Below are positions 1-10,845 of a stretch of 64,000 bases of DNA, piece by piece (the first letter of the stretch is position 1; each line of letters opens with the position of its first letter). The DNA comes from Aeromonas diversa CDC 2478-85. GTDB lineage: Bacteria; Pseudomonadota; Gammaproteobacteria; Enterobacterales; Aeromonadaceae. The stretch lies in assembly GCF_000819805.1 (NCBI RefSeq), contig NZ_CDCE01000029.1, forward strand, positions 188,833-252,832. Reading direction: 5' to 3'. The position numbers and the translations under genes are program-made. Below the pieces are notes generated by a model that was given only the letters and a program-made list of their open reading frames with translations, did not search any database and was not told the DNA's origin.

Positions 1-78
1 ATAAGATCGTTTGGCGATAACCGCCCGTCATTTCTGTGTTGCATCGCACCTTTCCCATGCCCAATTTCACCTTTCTTA

Positions 79-87
79 TGCTACAAT
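79..87 (+). promoter_or_regulatory. Candidate extended -10 promoter of trmJ
   Basis: TG-C-TACAAT forms an extended -10 element about 33 bases before the trmJ start. No good -35 hexamer is visible at the usual distance, which is tolerated for extended -10 promoters. The rest of bases 1-120 holds no gene that I can support. In E. coli suhB lies divergent to trmJ; its start is not recognisable here. Confidence 0.4.
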
Positions 88-120
88 TGCCGCCCTATTT
101 TGAGACAAGATTGACGGCTC

Positions 121-846
121 ATGTTGGATCAGGTTCGCATCGTTCTGGTTAACACCTCCCACACCGGCAACATGGGGTCGGCGGCTCGCGCCATGAAAAC
201 CATGGGGCTGAGCAACCTGGTGTTGGTCGACCCCCAGACACTCCCGGATGGCAACGCCAACGCGTTAGCGGCAGGGGCGAGCGACATTCTTGCCAGTGCC
301 CGTATCGTGCCGACCCTGGAAGAGGCTGTGGCCGATTGCGGTCTGGTGATTGGTACCAGTGCGCGTTCCCGGACCCTGAGCTGGCCCATGCTGGATCCCC
401 GCGAGGCGGGTGCGAAGCTGGTGGCAGAAGGGGCGCGTCAGCCGGTTGCACTGGTGTTTGGTCGTGAGCGCACCGGCCTTACCAACGAAGAGTTGCAGCG
501 TTGTCACTTCCACGTTGCCATTCCGGCCAACCCCGAGTACAGCTCCCTGAACCTGGCCATGGCGGTGCAGACCCTTTGCTACGAGGTGCGCATGCACTGG
601 TTGGCGGGTCAGCAGCCGGTTGCCGAGGTGGATGACACGGATTACCCCAGCAGTGAACTGATGGAAGGATTCTACAGTCATCTGCAACAGACCCTGTTGC
701 AGACCGGTTTCATCAGTGAGGGGCATCCGGGACAGGTGATGAGCAAGCTGCGTCGCCTCTTTAATCGAGCCCGGCCCGAGTCGGCCGAACTCAATATACT
801 GCGCGGTATCCTGACCTCGGTGCAGAAGCCTCATCCCCCCAAGTAA
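121..846 (+). CDS. trmJ: tRNA (cytidine/uridine-32)-2'-O-methyltransferase TrmJ
   Basis: Transfers a methyl group from SAM to the 2'-hydroxyl of tRNA residue 32 in the cytoplasm. The 241 residues match the usual length of the family (about 245). SpoU/SPOUT motifs are visible in order: [14 protein letters not shown] near residues 16-29 (motif 1), FGRERTGL at 113-120 (motif 2) and [10 protein letters not shown] at 141-150 (motif 3, forming the knot and SAM site). It lies directly upstream of iscR in the same orientation, the arrangement known from E. coli, but the 92-base gap with an IscR site indicates separate transcription. Confidence 0.93.
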   Translation: MLDQVRIVLVNTSHTGNMGSAARAMKTMGLSNLVLVDPQTLPDGNANALAAGASDILASARIVPTLEEAVADCGLVIGTSARSRTLSWPMLDPREAGAKLVAEGARQPVALVFGRERTGLTNEELQRCHFHVAIPANPEYSSLNLAMAVQTLCYEVRMHWLAGQQPVAEVDDTDYPSSELMEGFYSHLQQTLLQTGFISEGHPGQVMSKLRRLFNRARPESAELNILRGILTSVQKPHPPK

Positions 847-870
847 TTCCTACTGTGGCACTCAACTATT

Positions 871-895
871 ATTCTTGACTAAATTAGTCGGGTAT
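871..895 (+). promoter_or_regulatory. IscR type 1 binding site at the isc promoter
   Basis: The bases contain TTGACTAAATTAGTCGGGTAT, whose core GACTAAATTAGTC is palindromic and fits the type 1 motif bound by [2Fe-2S]-IscR in E. coli. TTGACT also makes a good -35 element, so holo-IscR would block RNA polymerase. It sits 44 bases before iscR, so the expected role is negative autoregulation of the whole isc operon when Fe-S supply is sufficient. Confidence 0.8.
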
Positions 896-938
896 GTGAG
901 CATTCACCGCAACGAATTAAGGGATACGGTAAAGCACC

Positions 939-1445
939 ATGAGACTGACTTCGAAAGGACGTTATGCAGTGACCGCTATGCTGGACGTAGCATTACACGC
1001 TGAAACCGGGCCGGTACCCTTGGCAGATATTTCAGAACGTCAGGGCATCTCTCTCTCCTACCTCGAGCAGTTGTTTGCCCGTCTGCGCAAGAATGGTCTG
1101 GTACAGAGCGTGCGCGGTCCCGGTGGCGGCTACCGTCTCGGTATGGATCCGGATACCATCTCGGTCGGCCAGGTCATCTCTGCCGTCGACGAGTCGGTGG
1201 ATGCCACCAAATGTCTCGGCAAGGGTGACTGCCACGGCGGCACCCAGTGCCTGACTCACTCCCTCTGGCGAGACCTGAGCGAGCGCATTTCCAGTTTTCT
1301 CGGCGAAATTACCTTGGGTGAGTTGGTCCGCCAAGCCGACGTTCGCCGCATCGCCGACAAGCAAGATCATCATTTGAAAAGTGTTGTCACCCTGGGCGAC
1401 CGTGGTGAACAGCACAGCAATCTGAGCCTGAAAGTCCAACTATAA
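939..1445 (+). CDS. iscR: Fe-S cluster regulator IscR
   Basis: Rrf2-family transcription factor that binds a [2Fe-2S] cluster and represses the isc operon. The N-terminal winged helix (residues 1-60) opens with [18 protein letters not shown], and the wing carries [10 protein letters not shown]. The cluster ligands of E. coli IscR are all kept at the same positions: C92, C98, C104 and H107. Length is 168 residues against 162 in E. coli. It is first in iscR-iscS-iscU-iscA-hscB-hscA-fdx, with 56 bases to the iscS start. Confidence 0.96.
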   Translation: MRLTSKGRYAVTAMLDVALHAETGPVPLADISERQGISLSYLEQLFARLRKNGLVQSVRGPGGGYRLGMDPDTISVGQVISAVDESVDATKCLGKGDCHGGTQCLTHSLWRDLSERISSFLGEITLGELVRQADVRRIADKQDHHLKSVVTLGDRGEQHSNLSLKVQL

Positions 1446-1501
1446 AAGCGTGCTTTCAACAACCCATGACCAGTGGGGTCCCGGTTGTAACGGAGAAAAA
1501 C

Positions 1502-2716
1502 ATGAAACTGCCAATTTACCTTGATTATTCGGCCACCTGTCCGGTAGATCCGCGCGTCGCTGAGAAGATGATGCAGTGTCTCACCATGGACGGCCTGTTC
1601 GGCAATCCGGCCTCTCGTTCCCACCGTTTTGGTTGGCAGGCGGAAGAGGCGGTCGACCTGGCGCGCAATCAAGTGGCAGAGCTGATCGGTGCCGATCCCC
1701 GCGAAATCGTCTTCACATCCGGTGCGACCGAGTCCGACAACCTGGCCATCAAGGGCGTTGCTCACTTCTATGCCGGCAAGGGCAAGCACATCATCACCTC
1801 CAAGACTGAACACAAGGCGGTGCTCGACACCTGCCGTCAGCTGGAGCGTGAAGGGTTCGACGTGACCTACCTCGAGCCGATGCCAAACGGTCTGTTCACC
1901 CTCGCGATGATCGAGAACGCCATGCGCGACGACACCATCCTGGTGAGCATGATGCACGTGAACAACGAGATCGGCGTGATTCAGGACATTCAGGGGATTG
2001 GCGAGCTGTGCCGTGCCCGTAAGGTGCTGCTGCACGTTGATGCGGCCCAGAGCGTGGGCAAGGTCGAGATCGACGTCGAAGCAATGAAGATCGACCTGCT
2101 CTCCCTCTCCGCCCACAAGATTTACGGTCCCAAGGGGATCGGTGCCCTCTATGTGCGCCGTAAGCCGCGTGTGCGCATCGAGGCCCAGATGCACGGTGGC
2201 GGTCACGAGCGTGGCATGCGCTCCGGCACCCTGGCGACTCACCAGATCGTCGGCATGGGTGAGGCATTCCGCATCGCCCGTGAAGAGATGGCCAGCGAAG
2301 AGGCTCGTATCCGCGTCCTGCGCGATCGCCTCTGGAATGGCATCAAGGATATGGAGGAGGTTTATGTCAACGGTGACATGGAGCACCGGGTGCCTGGCAA
2401 CCTCAACGTGAGCTTTGCCTATGTTGAAGGGGAATCCCTCATCATGGCGCTCAAGGATCTGGCGGTCTCCTCTGGCTCGGCCTGTACCTCTGCCAGCCTG
2501 GAGCCCTCCTATGTGCTGCGTGCACTGGGCATGAATGACGAGTTGGCCCACAGCTCCATCCGCTTCACCATCGGTCGCTTCACCACCGAAGAAGAGATCG
2601 ATTATGCGGTCGAGCTGATCCGCAACTCCATCGGTCGTCTGCGTGAAATGTCCCCTCTGTGGGAGATGTTCAAGGACGGGGTGGACCTGAATACAGTCGA
2701 ATGGGCCCACCACTGA
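1502..2716 (+). CDS. iscS: Cysteine desulfurase IscS
   Basis: PLP enzyme that removes sulfur from L-cysteine as a protein persulfide and hands it to IscU and other acceptors. The chosen ATG gives 404 residues, the length of E. coli IscS, and has GGAG seven bases upstream; an in-frame ATG at 1466 would add 12 residues with no counterpart in the family. The PLP lysine lies in [10 protein letters not shown] and the catalytic cysteine in the loop [14 protein letters not shown]. The C-terminal segment that docks IscU is complete, ending EWAHH. Confidence 0.96.
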   Translation: MKLPIYLDYSATCPVDPRVAEKMMQCLTMDGLFGNPASRSHRFGWQAEEAVDLARNQVAELIGADPREIVFTSGATESDNLAIKGVAHFYAGKGKHIITSKTEHKAVLDTCRQLEREGFDVTYLEPMPNGLFTLAMIENAMRDDTILVSMMHVNNEIGVIQDIQGIGELCRARKVLLHVDAAQSVGKVEIDVEAMKIDLLSLSAHKIYGPKGIGALYVRRKPRVRIEAQMHGGGHERGMRSGTLATHQIVGMGEAFRIAREEMASEEARIRVLRDRLWNGIKDMEEVYVNGDMEHRVPGNLNVSFAYVEGESLIMALKDLAVSSGSACTSASLEPSYVLRALGMNDELAHSSIRFTIGRFTTEEEIDYAVELIRNSIGRLREMSPLWEMFKDGVDLNTVEWAHH

Positions 2717-2750
2717 TCGGTGGCTTGACGGAATCTGCAGGAGTTAAGTT

Positions 2751-3137
2751 ATGGCGTACAGTGAAAAGGTCATCGACCACTACGAAAATCCCCGCAACGT
2801 CGGCGGTTTTGACAAGAACGACCCGAGCGTGGCCACCGGCATGGTGGGCGCCCCGGCCTGCGGCGATGTGATGAAGCTGCAGCTGAAGATCAACGAGCAA
2901 GGGGTCATCGAAGACGCCAAGTTCAAGACCTACGGTTGTGGCTCCGCCATCGCCTCCAGCTCCCTGGTGACCGAATGGGTCAAGGGCAAGACCCTGGACG
3001 AGGCGGCCTCCATCAAGAACACCGAGATCGCCGAAGAGCTGGCGCTGCCGCCGGTGAAGATCCACTGCTCCATCCTGGCCGAGGATGCCATCAAGGCCGC
3101 CATCGCCGATTACAAGCAGAAGAAAGGGCTCGCCTGA
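2751..3137 (+). CDS. iscU: Fe-S assembly scaffold IscU
   Basis: Scaffold on which IscS builds [2Fe-2S] clusters before HscA/HscB pass them to target proteins. All 128 residues are present, as in E. coli. The three cluster cysteines are in [17 protein letters not shown] and HCSILAEDA, with the conserved aspartate after the first cysteine. The HscA recognition motif LPPVK is visible just before the third cysteine. A gap of 34 bases separates it from iscS, with AGGAG before the start. Confidence 0.97.
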   Translation: MAYSEKVIDHYENPRNVGGFDKNDPSVATGMVGAPACGDVMKLQLKINEQGVIEDAKFKTYGCGSAIASSSLVTEWVKGKTLDEAASIKNTEIAEELALPPVKIHCSILAEDAIKAAIADYKQKKGLA

Positions 3138-3147
3138 GGTTAGTCAT

Positions 3148-3471
3148 ATGGCCATTACCATGACAGATGCCGCTGCGGCGCGAGTTGCTTCTTTCCTGAC
3201 CAACCGGGGCAAGGGCATCGGCCTGCGCCTCGGCGTCAAGACCACCGGCTGCTCCGGTCTTGCCTATGTGCTGGAGTTCGTCGATGAACTCGGCGACGAA
3301 GATCAGGTCTTCGAGCAGAAGGGAGTCAGGATCATCGTCGATGGCAAGAGCCTTCCTCATATCGACGGCACCGAGCTCGATTTCGTGAAAGAGGGGCTCA
3401 ACGAGGGCTTCAAGTTCAACAACCCCAATGTCAAAGGGGAGTGTGGCTGTGGCGAGAGCTTCAGCGTCTGA
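3148..3471 (+). CDS. iscA: Fe-S carrier/assembly protein IscA
   Basis: A-type carrier that receives clusters or iron and delivers mainly [4Fe-4S] clusters. The start at 3148 gives 107 residues, exactly the E. coli length; upstream in-frame codons overlap iscU and are not used by the family. The three ligand cysteines are present in [10 protein letters not shown] and in the C-terminal GECGCGESF. It follows iscU by ten bases, so the two are probably translated from one message. Confidence 0.96.
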   Translation: MAITMTDAAAARVASFLTNRGKGIGLRLGVKTTGCSGLAYVLEFVDELGDEDQVFEQKGVRIIVDGKSLPHIDGTELDFVKEGLNEGFKFNNPNVKGECGCGESFSV

Positions 3472-3483
3472 TTGGAGCATTGC

Positions 3484-4002
3484 ATGAATCACTTCGAGCT
3501 GTTCGGCCTGGTCCCCGGGTTTGCCCTTGACGGGGCCGACCTTGCACAAACCTACCGTCGGCTGCAATCCCAATTCCACCCCGATCGCTTCGCCGCTGCC
3601 CCGGAAGGGGAGCGGCTCGCCGCCGTTAGCCGCGCCGCCCTCATCAACGAGGCGTATGCGGTCCTGAAATCTCCACTGCGCCGAGCCGAATACCTGCTCT
3701 CCTTGCATCAACACGACATTCGAGGCGAGTCCCGCACCCTGCAGGACACCGCCTTCCTCATGCAGCAGATGGAGTGGCGCGAGGCCCTCGACGAGTTGCG
3801 ACAGGCCGAGGAACCCGAAGGGGCCATCGACGCCTTCCGCCGCGAGATCAAGGATGAGCACAAGGGGCTGATGAGCCGACTCGAGCGTCTGCTCGAGGAG
3901 GGGGCCTGGGAGCTGGCGGCCGACACGGTGCGCAAGCTCAAGTTTGTCGACAAGATGCTCGAGGAGCTCGAACGCCTCGAGGATTCCCTGCTGGAACTGT
4001 AA
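3484..4002 (+). CDS. hscB: Fe-S co-chaperone HscB (Hsc20)
   Basis: J-domain partner of HscA that brings IscU to the chaperone and stimulates its ATPase. The N-terminal J domain (about residues 1-75) carries the HPD tripeptide in FHPDRF, followed by the C-terminal three-helix bundle that binds IscU. The ATG at 3484, with GGAG upstream, gives 172 residues (E. coli 171); a TTG at 3472 is in frame but less likely. It starts 12 bases after iscA stops. Confidence 0.95.
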   Translation: MNHFELFGLVPGFALDGADLAQTYRRLQSQFHPDRFAAAPEGERLAAVSRAALINEAYAVLKSPLRRAEYLLSLHQHDIRGESRTLQDTAFLMQQMEWREALDELRQAEEPEGAIDAFRREIKDEHKGLMSRLERLLEEGAWELAADTVRKLKFVDKMLEELERLEDSLLEL

Positions 4003-4008
4003 TTACCC

Positions 4009-5847
<1,839 letters not shown>

Positions 5848-5849
5848 CC

Positions 5850-6188
5850 ATGCCGAAAATCGTAGTATTACCCCACGCCGAGCTCTGCCCCGAGGGGGCG
5901 GTTCTCGAGGCCAAGGAGGGGGAGACCATCCTCGACGTGGCCCTGCGTAATGGAATTGAGGTGGAGCACGCCTGCGAGAAGTCCTGCGCCTGCACCACCT
6001 GCCACTGCGTGGTGCGCGAGGGGTTCGACTCCCTCGATCCGAGCGACGAGCTGGAAGATGACATGCTGGACAAGGCCTGGGGCCTCGAGCCCGAGTCCCG
6101 CCTCAGCTGCCAGGCCAAGGTGACCGACGAGGATCTGGTGGTGGAGTTCCCCAAATACACCCTGAACCTCGCCTCCGAGCGCCACTGA
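5850..6188 (+). CDS. fdx: [2Fe-2S] ferredoxin of the Isc system
   Basis: Adrenodoxin-type ferredoxin that supplies electrons for cluster assembly on IscU. The 112 residues (E. coli 111) hold the ligand pattern in CEKSCACTTC (C42, C48, C51), with the fourth ligand in LSCQAKV near residue 87. It is the last gene of the isc unit here: a terminator begins 36 bases downstream and the small gene iscX, which follows fdx in E. coli, is absent. Confidence 0.96.
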   Translation: MPKIVVLPHAELCPEGAVLEAKEGETILDVALRNGIEVEHACEKSCACTTCHCVVREGFDSLDPSDELEDDMLDKAWGLEPESRLSCQAKVTDEDLVVEFPKYTLNLASERH

Positions 6189-6224
6189 GCACAGCTGCGG
6201 TGACGGCGTTGCAATGATATGGTG

Positions 6225-6260
6225 AAAGGCCGTGGCCCTCTGGGCACGGCCTTTTTATTT
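6225..6260 (+). terminator. Rho-independent terminator after fdx
   Basis: A perfect ten-base-pair stem AAAGGCCGTG / CACGGCCTTT with a ten-base loop is followed by TTATTT. It ends the isc operon and separates it from pepB, showing that the aminopeptidase genes need their own promoter. Confidence 0.9.
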
Positions 6261-6334
6261 GTCGCAGCAATCAAATCATGATGGATTAAACGCCGGCCCG
6301 GCCGGCGATCACAAGAAGAAGGAAGCAAACCAAG

Positions 6335-7618
6335 ATGGCTGAATTGATGAACGTTCTGCTCACCACCACCCCGGCGCCTGCGGTATGGGGCTCGGGGGCT
6401 CTGCTCAGTTTCGAAGGGGAGACGGCCCGCATCCACCTCGAGGGAGATGTGCTACGCGCCGTGCAGCGCGCCGCCCGTCGCCTCGAGTCCTCCGGCATCC
6501 GCCAGGTGCGTCTGGCCGGGCAGGGGTGGGATCTGGAGCGCCGCTTCGCCTTTGCCCAGGGCTTCTATGCCGCCAAGGGGGATCGCGAGCTCGACTTCGG
6601 TGAGCAGAGTGAAGGGGATGCTCGCGAGCTGGGTGCTCTGCTCAAGGCGACCCAGTGGGTGCGCGACGTGACCAACGCCTGCCCCGAGGAGATCTACCCC
6701 ATGGCTCTGGCCGAGTCGGCCCTGCTGCTGATCCGCGGTCTGGCCGGCGACAAGGTGACCGCCCGTATCACGGCCGGCGAGGCCCTGCGCGAAGCCGGCC
6801 ACATCGGCATCTGGTCGGTGGGCCGTGGTAGCGAGCGCGAGCCTGTGCTGCTGGAGCTTGACTACAATCCGACCGGCCGTGACGACGCGCCTGTGGTGGC
6901 GGCTCTGGTCGGTAAGGGGATCACCTTTGACTCCGGCGGTTACTCCATGAAGTCCTCCGACAACATGCTGCCGATGAAGTCCGACATGGGCGGTGCCGCC
7001 ATGGTGACCGGCGCCCTGGCGCTCGCCATCAGCCGTGGCCTCGACCAGCGGGTCAAACTCATTCTCTGCTGCGCCGAGAACCTGGTGTCAGACCATGCCT
7101 TCAAGCTCGGCGACATCCTCACCTATCGCAACGGCCTGTCGGTGGAGATCCAGAATACCGACGCCGAAGGGCGCCTGGTGCTGGCCGATGGGCTGCTGAC
7201 CGCCGTCGAGAGCGGCGCCGCCCGTATTCTCGACGCCGCCACCCTGACCGGTGCGGCCAAGATGGCGTTGGGGCGTGACTACAACGCCGTGTTTGCCCTC
7301 GACCAGAGCGAGTCCAGCCGTCTGCTGGCCGCCGCCCGCCGTGAGAATGAGAAGGCCTGGCAGCTGCCGCTCGAGCCCTGGCATGTTGGCCAGCTCACCT
7401 CCTCGTTCGCCGACATGGGCAACGTGGCGAGTGCCGAGGGCACCGCCGGTGCCACCACGGCTGCCGCCTTCCTGTCGCGCTTCGTGCGCGAGGGCGGCGA
7501 AGGTTGGGTGCACATGGATCTTGCCGGCGCCTATCAGAAGGCGGGCAACGATCTCTGGGCTGTGGGTGCCAAGGGCCATGGCCTTCGCACCATCGCCGCC
7601 TGGCTGCTGGAGGTGTGA
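6335..7618 (+). CDS. pepB: Aminopeptidase B (PepB), first copy
   Basis: M17 leucyl-aminopeptidase family enzyme that removes N-terminal residues from peptides in the cytoplasm, using two metal ions. The length of 427 residues equals E. coli PepB. Metal ligands and catalytic residues are in GKGITFDSGG, SMKSS, SDMGG and NTDAEGRLVLADGL. The N-terminal 170 residues are the divergent regulatory domain. E. coli also has pepB just after the isc operon, so this copy keeps the ancestral place. It stops two bases before a second, related gene. Confidence 0.92.
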   Translation: MAELMNVLLTTTPAPAVWGSGALLSFEGETARIHLEGDVLRAVQRAARRLESSGIRQVRLAGQGWDLERRFAFAQGFYAAKGDRELDFGEQSEGDARELGALLKATQWVRDVTNACPEEIYPMALAESALLLIRGLAGDKVTARITAGEALREAGHIGIWSVGRGSEREPVLLELDYNPTGRDDAPVVAALVGKGITFDSGGYSMKSSDNMLPMKSDMGGAAMVTGALALAISRGLDQRVKLILCCAENLVSDHAFKLGDILTYRNGLSVEIQNTDAEGRLVLADGLLTAVESGAARILDAATLTGAAKMALGRDYNAVFALDQSESSRLLAAARRENEKAWQLPLEPWHVGQLTSSFADMGNVASAEGTAGATTAAAFLSRFVREGGEGWVHMDLAGAYQKAGNDLWAVGAKGHGLRTIAAWLLEV

Positions 7619-7620
7619 TC

Positions 7621-8895
7621 ATGAATATCTGGTTGAGCCGCGACGCAGCCGATCCCCAATGGGGTGAGGGGGCTCTGCTCTCCTGGCGTCAGGAGGGGAT
7701 GGCCATCCACCTGGGGCTTGATCCTCTGGGCGATATCCAGCAGGCGGCCCGCCGCCTCTGCTGTCAGGGGATCCAGCAGGTTGCCCTGGCGGGCCACTGG
7801 GAGCGCGAACAGCAGTGGGCCTTCGCCCAGGGCTTCCAGACCCCCAAGGCCGAGGTGCAGGTGCAGTGGGCGACCTGCGAGGAGAGCGACCGCGCCGAGC
7901 TTGAGGCGCGCTGGCTGTGCGGGCGCTGGGTGCGCGAGATGACCAATGCGACCCCGGAGCAGATCGGCCCGCTGGAGCTTGCGGTGGAGGCGGCTGCCTT
8001 CATCACCGAGCTGGCGCCGGACAAGGTGAGTCACCGCATCCTCAAGGGGGAGGCGCTGCAACAGGCGGGCTGGACCGGTCTCTGGTCGGTGGGACGCGGC
8101 AGTGCGCGTGAACCCGTGCTGCTCGAGCTCGACTACAACCCGACCCGGGATCCCAAGGCGCCGGTGGCGGCGGCCCTGGTGGGCAAGGGGATCACCTTCG
8201 ATTCGGGCGGCTACTCCATGAAGAGCTCCGAAGGGATGCTCACCATGAAGTGTGACATGGGCGGGGCGGCCATCGTGACCGGCGCGCTGGGGCTGGCCAT
8301 CGCGCGTGGTTTGACCAAGCGGGTCAAGCTCATTCTCTGCTGCGCCGAGAACCTGGTGTCGGGCAATGCCTACAAGCTCGGTGACATCCTCACCTATAAG
8401 AACGGCACCACGGTGGAGATCGTCAACACCGACGCCGAGGGGCGTCTGGTGCTGGCCGATGGCTTGCAGCTGGCCGGGGAGTCGGGGGCGCCGCTCATCA
8501 TCGATGCCGCGACGCTGACCGGCGCCGCCGTGATGGCGCTTGGCGGGCGTTACAACGCCCTGTTCGGTCTCGACAAGGCCCTGGTGGCCCGGGCCCAGCA
8601 GATTGCCGATACCGAGCAGGAGCCGGCCTGGCCACTGCCACTGGAGCGCTGGCACCGGGGCATGTGCCCCTCCCATTACGCCGATACGGCCAACAGTCGT
8701 CCGGTGAAGGGGGGAGGACCGGGCGGTGCCTCCAATGCGGCCGGTTTCCTGTCGCGCTTCGTGCCTCGTGAGGGAGAGGGGTGGTTGCACATCGATCTGG
8801 CCGCCTGTTTCTGCGATAACGGCGACAGCCTGTGGGCGCCGGGGGCGACGACCCTCGGCATGCGGACCGTGGCGCGGCTGCTGGCCGACGCCTGA
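7621..8895 (+). CDS. PepB-type aminopeptidase, second (tandem) copy
   Basis: A 424-residue M17 aminopeptidase paralogous to the gene just upstream. The same catalytic signatures are intact: GKGITFDSGGYSMKSS, KCDMGGAAIVTG and VNTDAEGRLVLADGL. The metal-ligand lysine, aspartates and glutamate and the catalytic arginine are present, so it should be active. The N-terminal domain differs far more than the catalytic half. I chose the ATG at 7621, two bases after the first copy ends; in-frame codons before it lie inside pepB. The pair is probably one transcript ending at the terminator at 8901. Substrate preference cannot be read from the sequence. Confidence 0.88.
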   Translation: MNIWLSRDAADPQWGEGALLSWRQEGMAIHLGLDPLGDIQQAARRLCCQGIQQVALAGHWEREQQWAFAQGFQTPKAEVQVQWATCEESDRAELEARWLCGRWVREMTNATPEQIGPLELAVEAAAFITELAPDKVSHRILKGEALQQAGWTGLWSVGRGSAREPVLLELDYNPTRDPKAPVAAALVGKGITFDSGGYSMKSSEGMLTMKCDMGGAAIVTGALGLAIARGLTKRVKLILCCAENLVSGNAYKLGDILTYKNGTTVEIVNTDAEGRLVLADGLQLAGESGAPLIIDAATLTGAAVMALGGRYNALFGLDKALVARAQQIADTEQEPAWPLPLERWHRGMCPSHYADTANSRPVKGGGPGGASNAAGFLSRFVPREGEGWLHIDLAACFCDNGDSLWAPGATTLGMRTVARLLADA

Positions 8896-8900
8896 TAAAC

Positions 8901-8930
8901 AAAAAACCACCTCGATTGAGGTGGTTTTTT
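8901..8930 (+). terminator. Terminator after the tandem pepB genes
   Basis: A-rich lead, stem CCACCTC / GAGGTGG with loop GATT, then TTTTTT. The A tract on the left means it could also work for the convergent gene that ends at 8941. Confidence 0.9.
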
Positions 8931-8940
8931 CATGGGGCGA

Positions 8941-9258
8941 TCACTGGGGCTGGGCGGGCCAGGGGTGATCGAAGATGCGGGCTCGCTCCCAGGGCGCATC
9001 GGGCTGGGCCGAGGTGAGCCCCTGATACTTGCCCACGTCGTCCACCACCAGGGCAGAGAGGATCGGCAGCTGATGCTCGGTACAATGCATGCGGATCCGT
9101 TGCAGCAGGGTCCTTAGCTCGTCCTGACACTCTTCGAGCCCGGCCAGCTTGGCCAGCTTGGAGTAACGAATGGTTGCCCGATCTCGAGCCAGTCCGGTCA
9201 GAATGGCCCAAAGGGTGGCATCGCACACGCCATGCGCTTGAGTGGATTGACTGGTCAT
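8941..9258 (-). CDS. Hypothetical protein, 105 residues
   Basis: I do not recognise a named family. The start at 9258 is chosen because GGAG lies seven bases upstream; an upstream in-frame ATG at 9300 has no such signal. It is a soluble, cysteine-containing protein with no signal peptide. The middle reads like a short helix-turn-helix module (RATIRYSKLAKLAGL) followed by helices and a strand-like LSALVV. That order recalls small domains seen in some phage and defence-associated proteins, but this is only an impression. It is convergent with pepB and shares its terminator. Confidence 0.65.
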   Translation of the reverse strand: MTSQSTQAHGVCDATLWAILTGLARDRATIRYSKLAKLAGLEECQDELRTLLQRIRMHCTEHQLPILSALVVDDVGKYQGLTSAQPDAPWERARIFDHPWPAQPQ

Positions 9259-9454
9259 AGTTTTCTCCGATGCGACAGTTCGCGGGATCTCGGTCCGCAT
9301 AGTGGGCGCCAGGGGGGCTGGCAGCCATGATCTGGCGCAAAAGGGGGCTCATTATTCGGCCTGGCATCAACAATGGTTGAACATACCCTGCATCTCCCCC
9401 CCAGTGGCAGTGCATTCTCTGGTCACAGATGGCGATGATTGAGGGTGCGAGGAC

Positions 9455-9484
9455 AAAAAAGAACGCCCCCATATTGGGGGCGTT
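9455..9484 (-). terminator. Terminator after dcuB
   Basis: Read on the minus strand, an AACGCCCC / GGGGCGTT stem with a short A/T-rich loop is followed by a run of U residues (A tract at 9455-9460 on the plus strand). It lies 18 bases past the dcuB stop. Confidence 0.9.
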
Positions 9485-9501
9485 GACCGAGTGAAAGCGG
9501 T

Positions 9502-10845
9502 TTAGAGCAGTACTGTGGTGAGCAGATAACCGACAGTACTGGCCACGCTCACCCCGATGAGGCCCGGGATGATAAAGCTGTGGTTCAGTATGTACTTGCC
9601 GATGCGGGTGGTACCGGTACGGTCGAAGCCGATGCAGGCCAGATCGCTCGGGTAGGTCGGCAGGATGAAGTAGCCGTAGCTGGCCGGCAGGAAGGCGATC
9701 AGCAGCTTGGGATCGACACCCAGGGCCAGCCCCATGGGGGCGATGGCGGTCAGCGCCGCGGCCTGGCTGTTCACCAGCTTGGAGATGAGGAACAGCACCA
9801 GGGCGTAGGTCCAGGGCTGGGCTTGCACCACGTGCGCCAGGTTTTCCTTGAGCAGCGGCATGTGGGCCTGGAAGAAGGTCTCGCTCATCCAGGCGACGCC
9901 GAAGACCGAGAAGATGGCGACCATGCCGGCCTTGAACACGGCCCCGTTGGAGATCTCTGAGGCCTTGACCTTGCAGCTCATCAGGATCACGGCGCCGGCG
10001 ATCAGCATCATCATCTGGATCACCAGGTTCATGGAGAGGGGCCCGGTCTTGCCGCCCATCTCGAACACGGGACGCAGGGAGGCATCGGCCCCCAGCACGA
10101 CCACGGCGGCGATGGCGGCAAAGAAGATCCAGGTGGAGCGATAGGCTTCTTTCGGGAACTTCTTGTCCAGCAGGGTTTCGCTACCGCCGTAGATGAACTC
10201 GCGCTGATGGGGATCCTGCAGCTTGGCCTGGAACTCCTCATCCTTGTCGAGATCCTTGCCGCGACGCAGGCTCCACAGGGCGGCGGTCAGCACACCACAC
10301 AGGGAGGCTGGCACCGAGACCATCAGGATGTCGAGCAGGCTGTAGGCGTGGCCGATGCCGGCCTTGGCGCCCAGGATGGAGACCAGGGAGACCACGGCAA
10401 CCGAAACCGGGGAGGCGCAGATCGCCATCTGGGAGGCGACCGAGGCGACCGCCATCGGGCGCTCGGGACGGATGTTCTTCTGCAGCGCTATGTCGGCGAT
10501 GATGGGGAACATGGTGTAGACCACGTGGCCGGTGCCGCACAGGAAGGTCAGCGTCCAGGTGGTCAGGGGGGCCAGTATGGTGATGTACTGGGGATGGCGG
10601 CGCAGCAGGCGCTCGGCGATCTGCATCATCAGGTTGAGGCCGCCTGCGGTCTGCAGGGTGGCGGCGCAGCCGATCACCGCGAGTATGGTCAGCATCACCT
10701 GTACCGGCGGCTCACCCGGGGTGAGGCCGAAGATGAAACTCAGAACAAAGAGGCCGATGCCACTGATGAGGCCGAGCCCCATCCCACCAAAGCGGGTACC
10801 AAGCAGCAGACAGCCCAGCACCACGAGAAATTCCATCAGGATCAT
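9502..10845 (-). CDS. dcuB: Anaerobic C4-dicarboxylate antiporter DcuB
   Basis: Inner-membrane carrier exchanging fumarate for succinate during fumarate respiration. The 447 residues (E. coli DcuB 446) contain about ten to twelve hydrophobic segments. Family motifs include FLCGTGHVVYTMFPII, SPVSVAVVSLVS, RGKDLDKDEEF in the central cytoplasmic loop and YFILPTYPSDLA near the C-terminus. It is closer to DcuB than DcuA in the KDLDKDEEF loop. Two starts are possible, 10845 (GGAGGAT nine bases upstream) and 10836. It is transcribed alone, with a long non-coding leader region upstream. Confidence 0.9.
   Translation of the reverse strand: MILMEFLVVLGCLLLGTRFGGMGLGLISGIGLFVLSFIFGLTPGEPPVQVMLTILAVIGCAATLQTAGGLNLMMQIAERLLRRHPQYITILAPLTTWTLTFLCGTGHVVYTMFPIIADIALQKNIRPERPMAVASVASQMAICASPVSVAVVSLVSILGAKAGIGHAYSLLDILMVSVPASLCGVLTAALWSLRRGKDLDKDEEFQAKLQDPHQREFIYGGSETLLDKKFPKEAYRSTWIFFAAIAAVVVLGADASLRPVFEMGGKTGPLSMNLVIQMMMLIAGAVILMSCKVKASEISNGAVFKAGMVAIFSVFGVAWMSETFFQAHMPLLKENLAHVVQAQPWTYALVLFLISKLVNSQAAALTAIAPMGLALGVDPKLLIAFLPASYGYFILPTYPSDLACIGFDRTGTTRIGKYILNHSFIIPGLIGVSVASTVGYLLTTVLL

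Noticed and set aside
1370..2713. A 447-codon antisense frame over iscS
   Set aside because: iscS is certain; the antisense product lacks motifs and a ribosome site.
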